A stretch of DNA of 41,324 bases, taken from the NCBI RefSeq assembly GCF_013372625.1, contig NZ_JABXFD010000377.1, positions 1 to 41,324 on the forward strand, in the 5' to 3' direction. Below the pieces are notes generated by a model that was not told where the DNA came from, ran no database searches, and saw only the letters and a list, made by a program, of their open reading frames with translations. The translations under genes and the position numbers were made by a program. Positions 8,989-17,343 of the stretch are shown piece after piece. This stretch comes from Actinomadura sp. BRA 177 (GTDB lineage: Bacteria > Actinomycetota > Actinomycetes > Streptosporangiales > Streptosporangiaceae). Positions within the stretch are counted from its first letter, which is position 1; the number at the start of each line of letters is the position of its first letter.

Positions 8989-9530
8989 GCCATCGCTTTA
9001 CGGCAGATGGTCTTGTACCAGTTGCCCTTCTTTGATTTCTTCCAGCCGTCGTGGCAGCGCCAGGTGACGCCCTTCTTGCATTTGCCGCAGCTCTTGGTGT
9101 AGGCCCAGAGCCAGCCGTCGTAGCCGCCGCCATAGCACTGGTTGGGGCGCAGTTTGTAGCGGCCCGGGTCGGAAACGCCGGATTTGTGGAAGCCCTTGTA
9201 CTTGCCGCTCGTCCGGCAGCACCAGCTGCACACGTAGCTCGGCCCGCAGCCGGGGGAGCAGTTGTGGTTGGCCGCGTACGAGGGGCAGCGCGGGTAAATG
9301 TCGTAGTAGCCGACCAGCTGGAAGCCGGACGACAGTGCCTCCCGGGCGGGCGGGAACACGCCGAGCGCCTTCAGCCCGGCGGTGGCGCCCGCGGCGGCGA
9401 GGCCGGTCAGGACGCTGCGCCGCACCGGCCGAAACCTCGGTTCGTCCGGCGGGACGGGACGCCGCCGGATGCGCCGGGCCCCGGCGGGACGCGGCCCGCG
9501 CAGCGGCGGGATGTCCTCCAGCTCGATCAT
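8976..9530 (-). CDS. Tat-exported 12-cysteine protein resembling methylamine dehydrogenase light chain
   Basis: A 184-residue protein with a long Arg/Pro-rich leader, a twin-arginine signal (VRRSVLTGL, RR at 37-38) and a hydrophobic stretch to about residue 60, so export folded through Tat is expected. The mature part has exactly 12 cysteines (82, 91, 95, 101, 104, 105, 132, 148, 151, 159, 176, 182), the number that forms six disulfides in MauA. The segment QCYGGGYDGWLWAYTKSCG resembles a MauA stretch of the form CY..DG..L.AY..CCG. The tryptophan that precedes that cysteine in MauA, and helps form the TTQ cofactor, has no counterpart (LRPNQC); a TWRC element could match the second one. It may therefore be a non-quinone relative. 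Start and stop overlap both neighbours. Confidence 0.65.
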   Translation of the reverse strand: MIELEDIPPLRGPRPAGARRIRRRPVPPDEPRFRPVRRSVLTGLAAAGATAGLKALGVFPPAREALSSGFQLVGYYDIYPRCPSYAANHNCSPGCGPSYVCSWCCRTSGKYKGFHKSGVSDPGRYKLRPNQCYGGGYDGWLWAYTKSCGKCKKGVTWRCHDGWKKSKKGNWYKTICRKAMACKD

Positions 9531-9982
9531 TGGACCGCCTCCAGGGTCAGCTCATGGAGGGCTTCCGGGGAGCCCACGGGCTGCGCGGCCCGCACGCGTC
9601 CGTCCGCGCCGACGAGCACGGCGAACGGGGTGGCGGGGACGCGGTAGTCGGCGAACAGGCCGTCCTGCTCGCCGGTCAGCACGGTCACGCCCGGACGGGA
9701 CGCGCCGTCCGGCGGCGGCCCCGCGAAGATCGCGTGCAGCGGCCCTTCCGCGGCGGCCAGCACGTCGGTGCAGACGCCGCAGTCGCGGTCCAGGAAGAGC
9801 AGCAGCCCCGGCCCGAGCCGGTCGAACGCGGGCGCGGGCGTGCCGGGCGCGGGGCCGAGCCCGGCCGTCCGGGGCGCCCCCTGGCCCAGCGCGTGGACCT
9901 GCCGGACGAGACCGGCGACGACCAGGGCGAGCAGCAGGATCGCGACCCACGACAGCAGCAGCGCGCTGTTCTGGAAGCTCAT
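9527..9982 (-). CDS. MauD/TlpA-like membrane-anchored thioredoxin-fold protein
   Basis: A 151-residue protein with one N-terminal membrane anchor (LLLSWVAILLLALVVAGLV, residues 8-26), a Pro/Gly linker, and an extracytoplasmic thioredoxin fold. The redox motif is C-G-V-C at 68-71 within FLDRDCGVC, and the cis-proline is in ATPFAVLV (P119). Size and layout fit MauD/TlpA proteins, which handle disulfides in exported partners. ATG 9982 has GAGGA upstream. It overlaps the MauE-like stop by ATGA (9979-9982) and the 12-cysteine gene by ATGA (9527-9530), so the three are translationally coupled. It probably oxidises or isomerises the disulfides of the 12-cysteine product. Confidence 0.82.
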   Translation of the reverse strand: MSFQNSALLLSWVAILLLALVVAGLVRQVHALGQGAPRTAGLGPAPGTPAPAFDRLGPGLLLFLDRDCGVCTDVLAAAEGPLHAIFAGPPPDGASRPGVTVLTGEQDGLFADYRVPATPFAVLVGADGRVRAAQPVGSPEALHELTLEAVQ

Positions 9983-10509
9983 CCGGCCGTCCTCCTCTCC
10001 GTGAGCAGTGCGCGGGGGAGCGTCCAGAGGAGCACCGCGAACCCCAGCCCCGCCGCGACGGCGATGAACATCTCGTATGCGGTCGAACCGGCCGGAAGGC
10101 CGTGCAGCGCGCCGGTGAGGGCGAGCAGGGCGAGCGCGGCGGCGCGTCCGGCGACCCAGCCGGTCATCGGCGTGCCGTCGCCCGCGCACCCGCACGGGAC
10201 GCCCGTCCGGGTGCGGGACACGAACGTCCCGTAGAGGGCGTAGAGGGCCAGCAGCACGGCCGCCGCCCAGGAGGCCGCACGCATCGGGCCGTCCAGCCAG
10301 CGCAGCAGCGCCGCCGCGCCGCCCAGCCCGGTCAGCGCCTCCACGGCGATCACCGTGACCGCCAGGGCGGCGGCGGACCGGCGCGGGAACACCCGGTGCG
10401 CCCGCAGCGCGGCGGCCAGCGCGCGGGGGTGCCTGACCTGGCCGACCACCGATGCCAGCAGGACCAGCGGGACCGCGACCGCGGCGATCCCGGCGAGCAG
10501 GCCGGTCAC
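9979..10509 (-). CDS. MauE/DoxX-type redox-associated membrane protein
   Basis: A 176-residue integral membrane protein with four predicted helices: residues 4-23, 46-66, 80-98 and, after the loop, 118-136, plus a hydrophobic C-terminal stretch at 147-164. The short motif PCGCAGDGTPMTGWVAGR (cysteines 106 and 108) is the CGC-type loop of MauE-family proteins, followed by the usual Arg-led helix. Members are thought to exchange electrons with a MauD-like thioredoxin. GTG 10509 overlaps the upstream gene's stop (GTGA), and its own stop overlaps the next ATG. Confidence 0.85.
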   Translation of the reverse strand: MTGLLAGIAAVAVPLVLLASVVGQVRHPRALAAALRAHRVFPRRSAAALAVTVIAVEALTGLGGAAALLRWLDGPMRAASWAAAVLLALYALYGTFVSRTRTGVPCGCAGDGTPMTGWVAGRAAALALLALTGALHGLPAGSTAYEMFIAVAAGLGFAVLLWTLPRALLTERRTAG

Positions 10510-11204
10510 CGGACCGCCTCGACCGCCAGCCCGGCGAGCCGCCGCGGGACCTCGCGCACCCGGTCCTCCTCCGGTAGCACGGTCACCAGCAGCGACTTCA
10601 GCGCGAGCAGGAAGTAGGGGCCCTGGCCCCCGACGGTGTCCTGGAACAGCTCGCCGCCCGCGATCGACGCGCCGCGCCACGACGGCAGCCGCTTCCGCGT
10701 CTGCGTGGTCAGCGCGGTGATCTCCAGGAGCCCGAGGCCCGGGACCTCCTTGACCATCTCGGCCGACTCGGGGCGCCGGGCCCGGCCGCGCGGGACGGCG
10801 GTGATGCCGTCCTCGTGCTCGGTCAGCCGGACGGTGTCGAAGAACGCCACCGCGTCCGCCGGGCGCCCGTGGTAGAGGTGCGTGAACACCGCGTGCCGGC
10901 GTCCCTCCCAGACGGCGGCGAGGACGGGGTCGCTCGTCCCGGTGTCGCCGTCGCGGGTCGCCGTCCGGCCCACCCGCAGCCGCCCGCCCTGGATGCGGAA
11001 CTCCTGCTCGAAGCGCGCGACGCCGATGTCCTCGGCCCAGGCCAGCGCGTCCGCGCGGGTACCGCTGGAGATCTCGTGCAGCCGCCCGCGGTCGGCGATC
11101 CGCGCGACCGACGTGCACGGGCGCCCGAGGTCGTGGACGCCGGTGAGCCGGACCCGCACGCCGTCGAGCGACCGGTGGGTGACCTTGCGTTCAGGCGCGC
11201 CCAT
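10506..11204 (-). CDS. Unrecognised protein heading the MauE/MauD-like cassette
   Basis: I do not recognise this 232-residue protein. It has no signal peptide or membrane helix and only one cysteine (in [14 protein letters not shown]), so it is probably cytoplasmic. It is rich in beta-like alternation ([22 protein letters not shown], then [23 protein letters not shown]). The C-terminal part has [16 protein letters not shown] and [19 protein letters not shown]. It is too short, and unlike, the beta-propeller heavy chain MauB. I chose ATG 11204, preceded by GGGGGCGGGG; GTG 11237 would add 11 residues inside a palindrome. As the first gene of the unit it may be a regulator, chaperone or substrate partner; nothing in the sequence decides this. 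Confidence 0.7.
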   Translation of the reverse strand: MGAPERKVTHRSLDGVRVRLTGVHDLGRPCTSVARIADRGRLHEISSGTRADALAWAEDIGVARFEQEFRIQGGRLRVGRTATRDGDTGTSDPVLAAVWEGRRHAVFTHLYHGRPADAVAFFDTVRLTEHEDGITAVPRGRARRPESAEMVKEVPGLGLLEITALTTQTRKRLPSWRGASIAGGELFQDTVGGQGPYFLLALKSLLVTVLPEEDRVREVPRRLAGLAVEAVR

Positions 11205-11217
11205 CCCCGCCCCCTTT

Positions 11218-11239
11218 CTGTGGGACGGATTTCCCACAG
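11218..11239. promoter_or_regulatory. Perfect 8-bp inverted repeat in the leader of the MauDE-like cassette
   Basis: CTGTGGGA (11218-11225) and TCCCACAG (11232-11239) flank a 6-base spacer, 14 bases upstream of ATG 11204. The position suits an operator for the minus-strand cassette or an mRNA hairpin near its ribosome-binding site. Confidence 0.6.
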
Positions 11240-11375
11240 CAGCACCGCAGGTAACAGAGGTGACGCTACGCGTAATTCAACACTTCGGGGCCAAACCTTC
11301 CGGAAGTGGTCACGGCCCGGAACGGGTAGGGTCAACTGCCGGACTTCCCGGCAGGTACGCGCTGAGGTGGAATGC

Positions 11376-11867
11376 GTGAGCGACGTCGATGTGCTGATCC
11401 GGCGGCTCGATCCCGGGCTGCCGCTGCCCGCGTACGCGCACGCGGGCGACGCGGGCGCCGATCTGGTCGCGGCCGTGGACGTCGAGCTGCCGCCGGGGGA
11501 GCGCGCCGTCGTCCCGACCGGCATCGCGATCGCGCTGCCGGACGGCTACGCCGCTTTCATTCACCCCCGGTCCGGATTGGGCGCTAAGTTGGGAGTGACC
11601 ATAGTCAACGCACCCGGTACGGTCGACGCCGGCTATCGGGGTGAGATCAAGGTGACCCTGCTGAACACCGACCCCCGCGCCGCGGTGACGCTGCGGCGCG
11701 GAGACCGCATCGCGCAGATGGTCGTGCAGCGGGTGGAACGGGCGGTCTTCCACGAGGTCGCCGACCTTCCCGGAGCGGCGCGCGGAACCGATGGATTCGG
11801 CTCCACAGGCGGTTTCGCTGGTACGCGTGTCTTCGGGAACAATGAGCACAGTCGAGAAGGAGTGTGA
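11376..11867 (+). CDS. dut: dUTP diphosphatase (trimeric dUTPase)
   Basis: A 163-residue cytoplasmic dUTPase that hydrolyses dUTP to dUMP and diphosphate, keeping uracil out of DNA and feeding dTMP synthesis. All five trimeric-dUTPase motifs are visible: HAGDAGADL (I), [11 protein letters not shown] (II), [11 protein letters not shown] with the catalytic Asp and Tyr (III), [11 protein letters not shown] (IV) and [11 protein letters not shown] (V, the mobile C-terminal arm). The chain extends 14 residues past motif V. I chose GTG 11376 because GAGGTGG lies just upstream and the first motif sits at the expected distance. The DUF3710 gene follows after three bases, so the two are co-transcribed. 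Confidence 0.96.
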   Translation: MSDVDVLIRRLDPGLPLPAYAHAGDAGADLVAAVDVELPPGERAVVPTGIAIALPDGYAAFIHPRSGLGAKLGVTIVNAPGTVDAGYRGEIKVTLLNTDPRAAVTLRRGDRIAQMVVQRVERAVFHEVADLPGAARGTDGFGSTGGFAGTRVFGNNEHSREGV

Positions 11868-11870
11868 GTC

Positions 11871-12683
11871 GTGGCTTTTGGACGTCGCCGGCCAGCCGAG
11901 GAGCCCGAGAAGGGTCCCGAGGCGATCGAGGAGCCGGTGGAGGACGCCGAAGAGGCCCCCGCCAAGGCGGAGTCGGTCGAGGGCGGCCCGTGGGACTCCG
12001 AGGACTCCTTCCCCGAGCTGCAGCGGCTCGACTTCGGGGCCCTGCAGGTGCCGGTCGCGCCGGGGCTGGGTTTCCAGGTGAACTTCGAGGCCACCCAGGT
12101 GGACGAGGAGGGCAACCCGCTGGACGGGCGGCCCGTCGCCGTGCTGGTGCAGTACGAGGAGAGCGCCATGCAGCTCCAGGTGTTCGCCGCGCCGAAGCGC
12201 AGCGGCATCTGGGACGACGTGCGCCGTGAGACCGCCCGGGACATCACGGAGGAGGCGCAGGGCCAGACCCAGGAGGGCGAGGGCCCGTTCGGTCCCGAGC
12301 TGCTGGCGATGGTCCCGGCGGCGCTGACCGAGGAGGTCCTCGCGGAGATGCCGCCGGAGGTCCGCGAGCAGATCCCGGCCGAGTTCGTCGAGCAGGGCTG
12401 GGCGCCGCAGATCATCCGCTTCCTCGGTGTGGACGGCCCCCGCTGGTTCCTGCAGGCCGTGGTGCAGGGCGCCGCGATCGAGGACGAGGAGCAGTGGCAG
12501 GTCCTGGAGGACGTGCTGCGCGGCGTGGTCGTCGTCCGCGGCGACGCGCCGATGCCGCCCCGCGACCTGCTGGAGCTGCAGATCCCCAAGGAGTTCAGCG
12601 AGGCCGGGCAGGACGAGGACGAGGAGGCCGTGGAGACCTTCGACCCGTTCGAGCGCGGCCCGGAGATCACCGAGGTCCGCTGA
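11871..12683 (+). CDS. DUF3710 domain-containing protein
   Basis: A 270-residue protein of the actinobacterial DUF3710 family, function unknown. The N-terminal ~45 residues are charged and disordered-looking (FGRRRPAEEPEKGPEAIEEP). The conserved domain follows, with FPELQRLDFGALQVPV, the VQYEESAMQLQVFAAPK strand region, WDDVRRE, and the late segment VDGPRWFLQAVVQG with its Trp-Phe pair. There is no signal peptide. It starts at GTG 11871, three bases after dut. In many actinomycetes dut and DUF3710 are followed directly by the OB-fold and DUF3159 genes; here those are ~6.8 kb downstream. Confidence 0.93.
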   Translation: MAFGRRRPAEEPEKGPEAIEEPVEDAEEAPAKAESVEGGPWDSEDSFPELQRLDFGALQVPVAPGLGFQVNFEATQVDEEGNPLDGRPVAVLVQYEESAMQLQVFAAPKRSGIWDDVRRETARDITEEAQGQTQEGEGPFGPELLAMVPAALTEEVLAEMPPEVREQIPAEFVEQGWAPQIIRFLGVDGPRWFLQAVVQGAAIEDEEQWQVLEDVLRGVVVVRGDAPMPPRDLLELQIPKEFSEAGQDEDEEAVETFDPFERGPEITEVR

Positions 12684-12697
12684 CCCGCGGCATCCGG

Positions 12698-12743
12698 CCC
12701 GCCCGTGCCGCACGCCTTTTCGGACGTGCGGCCGGGCGGGTTT
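12698..12743 (+). terminator. Strong terminator hairpin after DUF3710
   Basis: A 16-bp stem with one bulged T (arms 12698-12714 and 12725-12740) and a 10-base loop, followed by TTT, ends the dut-DUF3710 unit. The bL37-like gene starts 62 bases further and so probably has its own promoter. Confidence 0.8.
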
Positions 12744-12805
12744 CGCCTTCCGGCGCCCCGGCCGATCCCTTGCCTTGACCGCCCGTCCGGGTGGTCAATC
12801 GGGAC

Positions 12806-12886
12806 ATGTCGAAGAAGACGCGCAAACGCCGTGCCCGCAAGCGGAGCAAGCACAACAAGGGCAAGCGGCCGAACGCCCGCCGCTAG
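12806..12886 (+). CDS. Putative large-subunit ribosomal protein bL37
   Basis: A 26-codon ORF (ATG 12806, TAG 12884-12886) encodes an extremely basic peptide, starting MSKKTRKRRARKR and ending NKGKRPNARR. Composition, length and the near-C-terminal (N)xGKRPN motif match bL37, the ~24-residue actinobacterial 50S protein known from mycobacterial ribosome structures; the usual NHGKRPN appears here as NKGKRPN. A Lys/Arg-rich peptide of this type would thread into rRNA. Its stop codon overlaps the PIG-L gene's stop tail to tail by four bases. Such genes are often missed in annotation because of their size. The assignment rests on recollection of the family, not on a search. Confidence 0.75.
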   Translation: MSKKTRKRRARKRSKHNKGKRPNARR

Positions 12887-13584
12887 CTCTCGATCATCTC
12901 GAACGTCATCGCGTGCTGGACGCCGGCGGCGCGTCCGGCCGGCTCCGCCATGCCCGTGAGGAACTCCGCGGCGTCGAAGTCCGCGCCGAGGTTCGCGAAG
13001 TAGACCTCGTGCGCGAGCAGCGAGTCGATCCCGGCCCGCAGGTGGCCGGTGACGTCCACGTAGTGCGTGGCCTGCGGCGACCCGCCGAACAGCGCGAACC
13101 GGACGCCCTGCCACGGGTCGAGGGCGAGGTCGCGGAACACCCACCGGTTGGCGGCGTCCCTGATCGCGTCCGCGACGGCGAGCCCGAGGACCCGGTGGTC
13201 GGCCATGTTGAAGCCGCCGCCGGGGAAGCCCTCCCGGAAGTTGATCGACAGGACGACCTCGGGCCGGTGCCGGCGGATCGCGGCGGCGAGCGCGCGCCGC
13301 AGCGGCAGCCCGTACTCCAGCATGCCGTCCGGCAGGTCCAGGAACTCGACGGTGCCGACGCCGACCCGCCGCGCCGCCTCGACCTGCTCGGCGCTGCGGA
13401 CGCGGCGGACCTCGCCGGGGTCCATCGAGTCGATCCCGGCCTCGCCGCGGGTGGCGAGCACCTCCGTCACCGTCTTGCCCTGCGCGGTCCACTTGGCGAT
13501 CGCCGTCGAGCACCCGTACTCCAGGTCGTCGGGGTGCGCGACGATGGCCAGGGCCCGTTCCCAGTCCTCCGGTACCTCGTCCAT
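12883..13584 (-). CDS. PIG-L family (LmbE-like) deacetylase
   Basis: A 233-residue cytoplasmic zinc hydrolase of the PIG-L/LmbE family, which includes mycothiol-pathway deacetylase MshB and mycothiol conjugate amidase Mca. The metal and catalytic motif AHPDDLEYG lies near residue 16. The third metal ligand region is NMADHRVLG. Between them are TRGEAG and a run resembling other members (VRRVRSAEQVEAARRVGVG). The substrate cannot be chosen from sequence; the short length and lack of Mca-specific features leave it open. ATG 13584 has AGGA eight bases upstream; ATG 13593 is possible. Confidence 0.9.
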   Translation of the reverse strand: MDEVPEDWERALAIVAHPDDLEYGCSTAIAKWTAQGKTVTEVLATRGEAGIDSMDPGEVRRVRSAEQVEAARRVGVGTVEFLDLPDGMLEYGLPLRRALAAAIRRHRPEVVLSINFREGFPGGGFNMADHRVLGLAVADAIRDAANRWVFRDLALDPWQGVRFALFGGSPQATHYVDVTGHLRAGIDSLLAHEVYFANLGADFDAAEFLTGMAEPAGRAAGVQHAMTFEMIES

Positions 13585-13664
13585 GCCCCTCATCCTGGCC
13601 GATCGCCGGACGGTCGACGGAAGCGGGACCATGGTCGTCAGGCAGAGAAGGGGAGTGAGAGGCC

Positions 13665-14006
13665 GTGAACATCGCCACGGGGCTGATCCTGGTCGCGGCG
13701 GGTGTGCTGGTCGTGGTCGTCGGGAGGCTCACCGCCACCGGCCGTATCGGGCGCAACAACCTGGTCGGGATCCGCACCGCCCGCAGCAAGGCCGACGACG
13801 AGTCGTGGCTGATCGTGCACCGGGCCGCCCAGCCGTGGATGATCGGCGGGGGTGTCGCGCTGGCGGTGGGAGGCGTGGTCGCGGCGGCCGCCGAGCCGGC
13901 CCGGACGGCGGCCGTCATCGTCGGTGCCGTCCTGCTGGTCGTGCTGGTCATCGCGGGGACCGTGGCCGGGCACGCGGCGCTGCGGCACCGGGACCTGCCC
14001 AGGTAG
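13665..14006 (+). CDS. SdpI family membrane protein
   Basis: A 113-residue membrane protein of the SdpI/YhfL group. B. subtilis SdpI is an immunity protein and signal transducer for the SdpC toxin; actinobacterial members are mostly uncharacterised. The first helix (TGLILVAAGVLVVVVGRLTATG) is followed by the family signature VGIRTARSKADDESWLIVHRAAQPW, then two further helices (IGGGVALAVGGVVAAAAEP and AVIVGAVLLVVLVIAGTVAG). No toxin-like gene is adjacent, so an immunity role is unsupported. GTG 13665 has GTGAGAGG upstream. It is convergent with the antiporter, 2 bases apart. Confidence 0.87.
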   Translation: MNIATGLILVAAGVLVVVVGRLTATGRIGRNNLVGIRTARSKADDESWLIVHRAAQPWMIGGGVALAVGGVVAAAAEPARTAAVIVGAVLLVVLVIAGTVAGHAALRHRDLPR

Positions 14007-14008
14007 GG

Positions 14009-15289
14009 CTACAGGTAGCGGAGCCACAGGTACGGCGTCGCGAGCGCGACCGTGACGAAGGTGACGACCAGGCCGTAGCGGGTGAAGCGCCAGAAGCTGA
14101 TCGGGGTGCCGTTGCGGGCGGCGATGCCGAGCACGACCACGTTGGCGCTGGCGCCGATGGCGGTGGCGTTGCCGCCGAGGTCGGCGCCGAGGGCGAGCGC
14201 CCACCACAGGACGTGCCCCTGGTCGCCGGGATGCTGCTGGACGAGGTCGGCGACGATCGGGCTCATCGTCGCGACGTAGGGGATGTTGTCCACGATCGCC
14301 GACAGCACGGCCGACGCCCACAGCAGCAGCATCGTGGCGACCCCGAGGCGTCCCTCGGTGGCGTCGGCGGCGGCCTTGGAGATGTCGCCGATGACGCCGG
14401 TCTCGACGAGCCCGCCCACCATGACGAACAGGCCGGCGAAGAACACCAGCGTGGGCCATTCGACCTCGCTGAGCGCCTCCTCGGTGGTCACCCTGGTCGC
14501 CGCGACGAGCAGCCCGGCGCCGAGCAGCGCGACCACGGACGGCTCGTAGTGCAGGACGGGGTGCAGCACGAACGCCGCGATCACGATGGCGAGGACGCCG
14601 AGGCCCTGCGCGAGCAGCCGCCGGTCGGTGATGGCCTCCCGCTCCTCCAGCGCCATCACCTCGGCCGCGCGATCGGGGTCGTAGCGGAACGCCGAGCGGA
14701 ACAGCCACCGGCAGAGCAGGCAGAACACGACGATCAGCACCACGACCAGCGGCGCCAGGTGGACGAGGAAGTCGTTGAACGACAGCCCGCCCCGGCTGGC
14801 GATGATGATGTTGGGCGGGTCGCCGACGAGGGTCGCGGTGCCGCCGATGTTGGACGCCATGACCTCGGCGATCAGGTACGGCTCGGGCTGCAGCGCGAGC
14901 CGCTCGCAGACGAGGAACGTGACGGGCGCGATCAGCAGGACGGTGGTGACGTTGTCGAGCAGCGCGGACGCCGAGGCCGTCAGCACGACCAGCATGACCA
15001 TCAGCCGGTAGGGGCGTCCCCGCGCGCGCTTGGCGGCCCAGATCGCCACGTACTCGAACACGCCGGTGCGCCGCAGCACCGAGACGATCACCATCATCCC
15101 GAGCAGCAGGAAGATGACGTTCCAGTCGATCCCGGACTCGGAGGAGAAGAAGGCTCCGTGCGCGTCGGTGATGTGCAGCAGCAGCATCAGGCCCGCGCCG
15201 CCGAGCGCCACCGCCGTCCGGTGCACCTTCTCCGACGCGATCATCACGTACGCGGCGACGAAGATGACGATCGCGGCGGTGGCCTGCAC
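14009..15289 (-). CDS. NhaD/ArsB-type ion transporter (IT superfamily)
   Basis: A 426-residue polytopic membrane protein with about 11 helices, of the ArsB/NhaD ion-transporter superfamily. Two internal repeats are evident, each with a re-entrant-type motif: [17 protein letters not shown] with [19 protein letters not shown] in the first half, and [17 protein letters not shown] with [19 protein letters not shown] in the second. The DNxT/DNxP and GDPPN/GASAN pairs are typical of this superfamily. The substrate (Na+/H+, arsenite or a dicarboxylate) cannot be fixed; no ars gene is nearby, so sodium-proton exchange is the better guess. GTG 15289 has GGGAGG upstream, and a stable hairpin lies just ahead of it. 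Confidence 0.87.
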   Translation of the reverse strand: MQATAAIVIFVAAYVMIASEKVHRTAVALGGAGLMLLLHITDAHGAFFSSESGIDWNVIFLLLGMMVIVSVLRRTGVFEYVAIWAAKRARGRPYRLMVMLVVLTASASALLDNVTTVLLIAPVTFLVCERLALQPEPYLIAEVMASNIGGTATLVGDPPNIIIASRGGLSFNDFLVHLAPLVVVLIVVFCLLCRWLFRSAFRYDPDRAAEVMALEEREAITDRRLLAQGLGVLAIVIAAFVLHPVLHYEPSVVALLGAGLLVAATRVTTEEALSEVEWPTLVFFAGLFVMVGGLVETGVIGDISKAAADATEGRLGVATMLLLWASAVLSAIVDNIPYVATMSPIVADLVQQHPGDQGHVLWWALALGADLGGNATAIGASANVVVLGIAARNGTPISFWRFTRYGLVVTFVTVALATPYLWLRYL

Positions 15290-15603
15290 AAAGCCTCCCG
15301 GTCGGCATGCGGATATCGGGACCTGCCGACCAGACTTCCCGGCGCACCGGGGGCGACTCTAGTCGTCCGCCGGGGTCCGTGGCGACGGCGGGGCCCAGCC
15401 GTGGTGGGGTTTGAACTGTTGCTGTTTGAGCGTTCATGAGTGTCTGCGGGCGGTCGGACGTGTTCGTGCATTGTGCGGGCGGGCTTGCGGTGGCAGGTCG
15501 GCGGGTGTGGCTCCCCGCCGAGCCGGGGTTAGTTTGTGGGCGTGGCTCACAGGATTTGCCAGTCGATTGCGCGTTCGAGTGATGGTCACTTAAAGTATTG
15601 GCC
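15290..15603. other. Intergenic region and left flank of the TnpB element
   Basis: This 314-base stretch holds the transporter leader hairpin at its left end and, at its right end, a short palindrome AGTGA-TGG-TCACT (15578-15590) that may mark the left end of the TnpB-like element. The middle, about 15370-15560, has no recognised gene and is G/T-rich on the + strand, unlike neighbouring coding DNA. Confidence 0.5.
15300..15331 (-). promoter_or_regulatory. Hairpin in the 5' leader of the transporter gene
   Basis: GGTCGGCA (15300-15307) and TGCCGACC (15324-15331) form a perfect 8-bp stem with a 16-base loop. On the minus strand it ends 6 bases before the GGGAGG ribosome-binding site of the NhaD/ArsB-type gene. 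It could be an operator or a leader structure controlling translation. Confidence 0.5.
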
Positions 15604-17343
15604 ATGTCGCGATCTGCTTCCGGTTGCGGGGCCGTCGAGGCCACCTGCCGCAGCCCCCGTGATCACGGCCACGAACCCGACCCCGGACCCGGGGCCGTGC
15701 CCGGTGGCGAGGGTGCGGCTGGTGAATTGCGTGCGGTCGCGCCACCGTTCGTGGCGGCGGGCCCGCGCGGGGTCGCGGTCCGTACTCGTCTCGCGGGCCT
15801 GACCGGCACCGATGAGCGGGTGCTGCGGGCGGTGGGGGCGCATCTGGGTTCGCTGGCGGCCCGTGATTTGAAGGCGCGTTGCGCGGATGGCCTGGAGCAT
15901 GGTGCGGATACGTGGGCGGCGCGCAAGCGGGAGTTGACGGGCGAGTCGTCGGCACGGTGGGCTGGGTCGATCACCAAGGCGTCCCATGACCAGTGGGCGC
16001 TGGCCCGCCGCTGCCAGGTGGCCCACCTGCGGTCCCTGGAAGCGGGCGTGCGGACCATCGAGTGCCGGTTGGCGCTACCGATCGGCCAGAAGGGCACCAA
16101 GCGGGTACCGGGCGGGTACCGGTCCCGGCGGGAGTGGTTCGCCAAGTCCCGCCGGCTGCGCATCCTGCAAGATCGGCTGGCGGCCGAGCGCGCCGACTTC
16201 GAGGCGGGGGTGGTGCGCGTAGTGCGGGGCGGTAAGCGGCTGGCCCGTACCCGGCACAATCTCGATGAGGCCGGGATGAGCGAGCGGAAGTGGCGGACGC
16301 GGTGGGAGGCCGGACGCTGGTTCTGCCAGGCCGACGGGGAGTCGGGCAAGCGTTACGGCAACGAGACCATCCGCGTCACCCCCGACGGTGAGGTGTTCAT
16401 TCGGCTTCCGGGCCCGCTGGCGGAGTTGGCCAACGCCCCGCACGGCCGGTACGTCTTGGCCGCCCGGGTGCGGTTCGCGCACCGGGGTACCGAGTGGGCC
16501 GACCGGGTGCAGGCGAACCGGGCGGTGGCCTATCGCGTCCATCTGGATGTGGGCCGGGGCCGCTGGTACCTCACCGCCTCCTGGCAGATCCCCAGATCAC
16601 CAGCCGTCCCGATGGCCGCTGCGCTGGCCGGCGGGGTGATCGGGGTGGACACAAACGCCGATCACCTGGCCGCCTGGCGCCTCGACCGGCACGGCAACCC
16701 CATCGGTGATCCGCGCCGGTTCGGCTACGACCTGAGCGGCCCGTCCGGCCATCGTGACGCCCAGGTCCGGCACGCCCTCACCCGGCTCCTGCACTGGGCG
16801 CAGGACTCGGGTGTGCGCGCCATCGCGGTCGAGGACCTGGACTTCGCTGGAGAGAAGACGAGGGAGAAGCACGGCCGCCGCAAGAAGTTCCGGCAGTTGA
16901 TCTGCGGGATGCCGATCGGGCGGCTGCGGGCCCGGCTGACCTCGATGGCCGGCCAGACCGGTATCGCGATCGTCGCCGTCGACCCCGCCTACACCAGCAA
17001 GTGGGGCGCCCAGCACTGGCAGCAGCCGCTCACGTCCAAGAATCGTACGACCACCCGGCACGATGCGGCGAGCATCGCGATCGGGCGACGCGCCCAAGGG
17101 CACCCGGTCCGGCGACGGACGGCACCGCCCCCTGCCCACCGGAGCGATGAGCAGGGGCATCGGACCGCCCAGGCCCGACCGGGCACCCGCGGGCGTGAGG
17201 GAACCCGCCAACCTGCCACGGACCGCGCACACGATGCGCCCCGCCGGGCGGGCCAAGTTGGACGAACGCGGGGGACCAGCGCATCCAACACCGTTCGGGA
17301 TGCGCGCAGTACCGGGCCGTGGGTCCAAGACTCACTCCTGGAC
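15578..17343 (+). mobile_element. Candidate limits of a TnpB-only (IS1341-like) element
   Basis: The element is delimited provisionally by a small palindrome on the left (15578-15590) and a hairpin GTCCA-11 nt-TGGAC on the right (17323-17343). IS200/IS605-family elements end in subterminal hairpins and lack inverted repeats and target duplications, so these limits are guesses. No TnpA (Y1 transposase) is present; the element is non-autonomous unless TnpA acts in trans. Confidence 0.35.

Noticed and set aside
12883-13584. Naming the PIG-L protein MshB or Mca
   Set aside because: Both share the AHPDD motif, and I see no feature that separates them or excludes other PIG-L substrates.
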